Positions 61,250 through 64,000 of a stretch of DNA of 64,000 nucleotides are shown here, piece by piece. Source of the DNA: CBDAPI01 sp965248635 (lineage in GTDB: Bacteria; Acidobacteriota; UBA6911; RPQK01; CBDAPI01); the NCBI GenBank assembly GCA_965248635.1, contig OZ252114.1:3038001-3102000 (forward strand). The letters run 5' to 3'. Position 1 is the stretch's first letter; the number at the start of each line of letters is the position of its first letter. The translations under genes were made by a program, and so were the position numbers. The notes below the pieces were generated by a model, which did no database searches, was not told the origin of the DNA, and was given only the letters and a program-made list of their open reading frames with translations.

Positions 61250-62757
61250 CGCTTCTCCGCGGTGGAAGCCCGGACATCGCTCGAGACGATCTCCCGAAGC
61301 AGAGGTTTGATCACCTTTCCGATGGCATTCCTGGGAAGCGAGTCCAGAACCACGAGTCGGGTGGGGACTTTGTAGGGGGCCAGCCGCTCCTTCGACCAGG
61401 AACGCAGGTCTTTCAGACCCAGATCCTGTTCCTTTCTCAGAGACACAATGGCACATACCCTCTCGCCCCAGACTGCATCGGCCAGGCCAATCACCGCACA
61501 CTCGTGGATCCAAGGGTGATACAGCAGCACATTCTCCACTTCCAATGCTGAGATTTTGTAGCCGCCGGTCTTGATGATGTCAACCGACTGGCGCCCCAGG
61601 ATCTTCCAGTAGCCATCTTCAATCACCGCTACATCACCGGTGCCAAACCACCCGTCATGAAAGCTTTCAATGGTCTCGTCGGGCCGTCTCCAGTATTGCT
61701 CGAAAACGGCCGGACCCTTCACTTCGATCTCGCCCGGGATGTCGTCCCGGGTGAGGGCAGCGCCGTCTTCGGTCACACGGCGAATCTCGACCCCCGCCAA
61801 AGGCGCTCCTACGGTCCCAGCTCTTCTCTGACCTTGCAACGGATTTGAGAGGGCCATCCCGATTTCGGTCATGCCGTAGCGTTCCAAGAGAATCTGATCT
61901 GTGATTTCCTCCCATTCGGCGAAGACATGACCTGGAAGCGCCGCCGATCCCGACACCATCAGACGCAGCTGCGCACATCCTCGTGCCAGTCTCTCCCTCC
62001 CCGGCCGGGCCAGCCCCTTCCAGTGAGCGATGAGCTTCGCATACATGGTGGGGACACCCATGAAGAGGGTGATATCCCCGCTGGCCAACCGTGTCCAGAC
62101 TGCGGCTGTCTCAAAACGGGGCAGGAACTCGCAGACGGCCCCGGTCCAGAGAGAGCACAAAAGGGCGTTGACCAGGCCATGAGTGTGGTGAAGGGGTAGT
62201 GTGTGAAGGATGCGGTCCGATCGAGCCCAGCCCCAGGCCGAGCACAGCATCCTGATCTGAGCTTCCAGGTTGGCGTGCGTCAGAAGAACCCCTTTGGGTG
62301 CCCCCGTTGATCCGCTGGTGTAGAGGATCATGGCATCTTTGGAGTCCGAAGGAGCGGGCCCATCCGTCTCCCGGTTCAGGAGTTCATCCACAGGCAACAC
62401 CTTGGACTGCGTGCCCTCGGTTCCTTTCCGGAGAAGGTCCATCTCGAGAGAGCTCGCCACTGCTAGGTTCGCCTCGCTGTCTTTCAGGGCGAAGTGAATC
62501 TCGGGTGGCGGGTGGCTCCGACACAGAGGTACGGCGGTCGCCCCGGCCCTCCAGATACCCCATAGAGTCGCGACATATTCGAAGCCGGGGGCGATCAAAA
62601 GGGCAACGCGGCTGCCCGCGGGCGGGGAAAGGGTTTCCGAAAGACAGGCGGCAACACTTCGGGCTGCACGGTCCAGATCAGAAAAGGAGTGTTCTCCTGC
62701 CGGGTCGACTATGGCCAGGGCGTTCCCAAAATCTGCAGTACGCTGGATCAAATGCAT
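61246..62757 (-). CDS. MatB-like acyl-CoA (malonyl-CoA) synthetase
   Basis: 503 residues of the ANL superfamily. The AMP-binding P-loop is MILYTSGSTGAPKGVLLTH, motif A5 ERYGMTEIGMALSNP, and TGDVAVIEDGYWKILGR with the hinge, then IKTGGYKISALEVENVL. PLHHTHGLVNALLCSLW and the RRAGTVGAPLAGVE block are most like malonyl-CoA synthetase (MatB/ACSF3). It would activate malonate or methylmalonate to the CoA thioester. The C-terminal lysine of the adenylation site is in PRNAIGKVIKPLL. Coupled to the amidase gene downstream. Confidence 0.85.
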   Translation of the reverse strand: MHLIQRTADFGNALAIVDPAGEHSFSDLDRAARSVAACLSETLSPPAGSRVALLIAPGFEYVATLWGIWRAGATAVPLCRSHPPPEIHFALKDSEANLAVASSLEMDLLRKGTEGTQSKVLPVDELLNRETDGPAPSDSKDAMILYTSGSTGAPKGVLLTHANLEAQIRMLCSAWGWARSDRILHTLPLHHTHGLVNALLCSLWTGAVCEFLPRFETAAVWTRLASGDITLFMGVPTMYAKLIAHWKGLARPGRERLARGCAQLRLMVSGSAALPGHVFAEWEEITDQILLERYGMTEIGMALSNPLQGQRRAGTVGAPLAGVEIRRVTEDGAALTRDDIPGEIEVKGPAVFEQYWRRPDETIESFHDGWFGTGDVAVIEDGYWKILGRQSVDIIKTGGYKISALEVENVLLYHPWIHECAVIGLADAVWGERVCAIVSLRKEQDLGLKDLRSWSKERLAPYKVPTRLVVLDSLPRNAIGKVIKPLLREIVSSDVRASTAEKR

Positions 62758-62840
62758 CGATTGCGTTTCCTACGCAAGTATCAGCGGCGGCGCTGCCACC
62801 CCTTCACCGCTGGTGCGCGCCTGGGAGTTTCATCGCCGTT

Positions 62841-62861
62841 CAGAATTCCATCGGAATTCTG
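62841..62861. promoter_or_regulatory. Perfect palindrome in the ligase-sialidase spacer
   Basis: CAGAATTCC at 62841-62849 and GGAATTCTG at 62853-62861 around ATC form a 9-bp perfect inverted repeat. It lies in the divergent spacer, about 84 bp before the ligase start and 67-90 bp before the sialidase. It could be an operator for either gene; no regulator is identified. Confidence 0.4.
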
Positions 62862-62927
62862 GTCAATTCCAATGCGAAAGCCGCTCCCGGGGGGCACTAT
62901 CGTGAATGTCATCAGCGCCAGGCCCTG

Positions 62928-64000
62928 TTGTTCGTGCTGTCCTTGTCACCGTGTCTGGCGACCGCGGCGGACACCGAGGCCGTCACCCGCCAGATCGTGC
63001 GGCCGCTGCTGATTCGCAACGAGCACAACACGTTACTGCGGCTGACCGTCCGGGCGGATGAGCCTTTCGTGCAGCTCAAGTCCATCACAGTGTCGCTGCA
63101 GGGCACAAGTGATCTCGAGTCGCTGCAGTTCTATTTCACGGGCGGCGAGACAGGATTCTCCAGCGAGAAGCCCTTCGGCGAACGCAAGCGCGCAGAGGAG
63201 ACGGTCGTGTTCAGAGGCCACGCGCGACTCGGCTCGGGGCCGAATTACTTCTGGCTGTCCTGCCGAGTGCGGGCCAACGCGGAACTTACCCACAAGGTTG
63301 ATGCGTGGGTGGAGACCATCGAGACATCCGCCGGCCGTGTTGTGCCCCGCGACGAGACGCCACAGGTCCACAAGCGCATTGGGATCGCGCTGAGGAGGCA
63401 CTGGGATGACGGCGTGCACACTTACCGCATCCCAGCACTTGCGACAACGGCGAAGGGGACCCTGATGGCCGTCTACGACATGAGGCGGCGGATGGGGCGC
63501 GATTTGCAGGAGGACATCGACATCGGCCTGCTGCGCAGCACCGACGGAGGACGCACCTGGGGCGCCCAACAAGTGATCATGGACATGGGCACGTTCGGCG
63601 GCATGCCACAGGAGTTGAACGGGTGCAGCGACCCGGGCATCATCATTGACCCGAAAACGGGCCAGATCTTCTGCTTCGCCGTGTGGATGAACGGAAGGGC
63701 TGGCAAGCATCAGTGGCACAAGGGCGGTTCGGAACCGGGCTTCGAGATTGGCGAGAGCGCGCAATTCATGATGGTGCGCTCGAAAGACGACGGGCTGACG
63801 TGGTCGAAGCCGCAGAACATGACGCGCGCGTGGAAGAATCCGAAGTGGATTCTTTACGCGCCATCGCCCCAGCAAGGGATCGCGCTGAAAGACGGCACGC
63901 TGGTCATGCCCACGGAGGGCCGTGACGCCCAGGACCGACGCTTTTCCAACTTGCTCATCAGCCGTGACCATGGAAAGACGTGGACGGTCAGCGAGCCGGC
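62928..64000 (+). CDS. Secreted sialidase (BNR/Asp-box), truncated by window end
   Basis: At least 357 residues and continuing beyond the window. Sequence after an export-like stretch (LLFVLSLSPCLATAA) leads to a ~110-residue N-terminal beta domain. The sialidase catalytic region then begins with the arginine of HTYRIPALATT (the F/YRIP motif). Asp-boxes are STDGGRTW, SKDDGLTW and SRDHGKTW. It should release terminal sialic acids or related sugars from glycans outside the cell. The start is uncertain: in-frame TTG 62928 and GTG 62934 both cut the signal short, and ATG/GTG codons upstream at 62906 and 62902 are in other frames, hinting at a frameshift. Confidence 0.85.
   Translation, partial: MFVLSLSPCLATAADTEAVTRQIVRPLLIRNEHNTLLRLTVRADEPFVQLKSITVSLQGTSDLESLQFYFTGGETGFSSEKPFGERKRAEETVVFRGHARLGSGPNYFWLSCRVRANAELTHKVDAWVETIETSAGRVVPRDETPQVHKRIGIALRRHWDDGVHTYRIPALATTAKGTLMAVYDMRRRMGRDLQEDIDIGLLRSTDGGRTWGAQQVIMDMGTFGGMPQELNGCSDPGIIIDPKTGQIFCFAVWMNGRAGKHQWHKGGSEPGFEIGESAQFMMVRSKDDGLTWSKPQNMTRAWKNPKWILYAPSPQQGIALKDGTLVMPTEGRDAQDRRFSNLLISRDHGKTWTVSEP

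Noticed and set aside
61250..61513. Amino-terminal extension of the amidase
   Set aside because: It lies inside the ligase coding region; the family start MKLQEIAHKSAVELRRLI and the ATGA coupling support 61249.
63033..63971. A long minus-strand open frame opposite the sialidase
   Set aside because: It mirrors a GC-rich coding strand and has low-complexity His/Ala/Pro composition. The plus strand has clear sialidase motifs and Asp-boxes.
1..64000. CRISPR array or phage genes
   Set aside because: No regularly spaced repeats and no phage structural, integrase or packaging genes were seen.

Overview
This 64 kb window is a bacterial chromosome segment, GC-rich throughout. It encodes a Gram-negative envelope pathway (LptB, a large LptC/LptA-type protein, Lnt, a TolC/MFP/RND pump, lipoproteins). 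A FecR protein with a tryptophan/tyrosine-rich repeat region, the gene order lptC-lptB-rpoN-rapZ, a roughly 600-residue UbiD decarboxylase and a secreted sialidase together suggest Acidobacteriota or a neighbouring phylum. That placement is inference; no rRNA or tRNA gene is visible to confirm it.

Layout. (1) Positions 1-5.6 kb are an insertion-sequence graveyard: an IS1380-type element running off the left edge, a second IS1380 fragment that the first interrupts, a sulfatase-like lipoprotein gene cut at its 5' end, fragments of an Ada-type zinc protein and of a DUF6361-like protein, one intact IS630-type element, a frameshifted Tat-exported protein, an FMN reductase and a 163-bp MITE. (2) 5.6-10.5 kb, minus strand: a small membrane protein, glnB overlapping glnD, a coiled-coil envelope protein and uppP. 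(3) 10.6-18.4 kb, plus strand housekeeping: guaA, dnaE, accA, a 34-codon basic-peptide gene and aroC. (4) 18.4-19.8 kb, minus strand: a fructosamine-kinase/LMW-phosphatase pair that fits protein deglycation. (5) 19.9-29.6 kb, plus strand: tetR with a candidate operator and a tripartite RND efflux operon, a cyclophilin lipoprotein and a double methyltransferase fusion. (6) 29.6-36.6 kb: UbiD decarboxylase, PQQ-type beta-propeller, Crp-like regulator, amidohydrolase, HflX. (7) 36.7-52.2 kb: a long minus-strand run, nfeD-slipin-SPOR-lnt-prfB-hypothetical-recJ-lptC/A-lptB-rpoN-rapZ-FecR, mostly overlapping or tightly spaced. prfB carries the classical programmed +1 frameshift, and a second MITE copy sits exactly at the lptB stop codon. 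(8) 52.2-56.1 kb, plus strand: moaD-moaE-nadE, a small monooxygenase-fold protein and a membrane protein. (9) 56.2-59.8 kb: csoR-copA copper control with a recognisable CsoR-type operator, and a TSUP permease. (10) 59.9-64 kb: a MatB-like acyl-CoA ligase translationally coupled to an amidase (possible malonamate use), then a sialidase truncated by the right edge.

The most notable observations are two IS630-type insertions placed exactly at CTAG-type stop codons without damaging the proteins, the prfB frameshift, the MoaD Gly-Gly tail that is not terminal, the four-part methyltransferase fusion, the deglycation pair, and the ligase-amidase operon. I found no CRISPR array and no clearly new defence system; the defence-like remnants at the left are broken.
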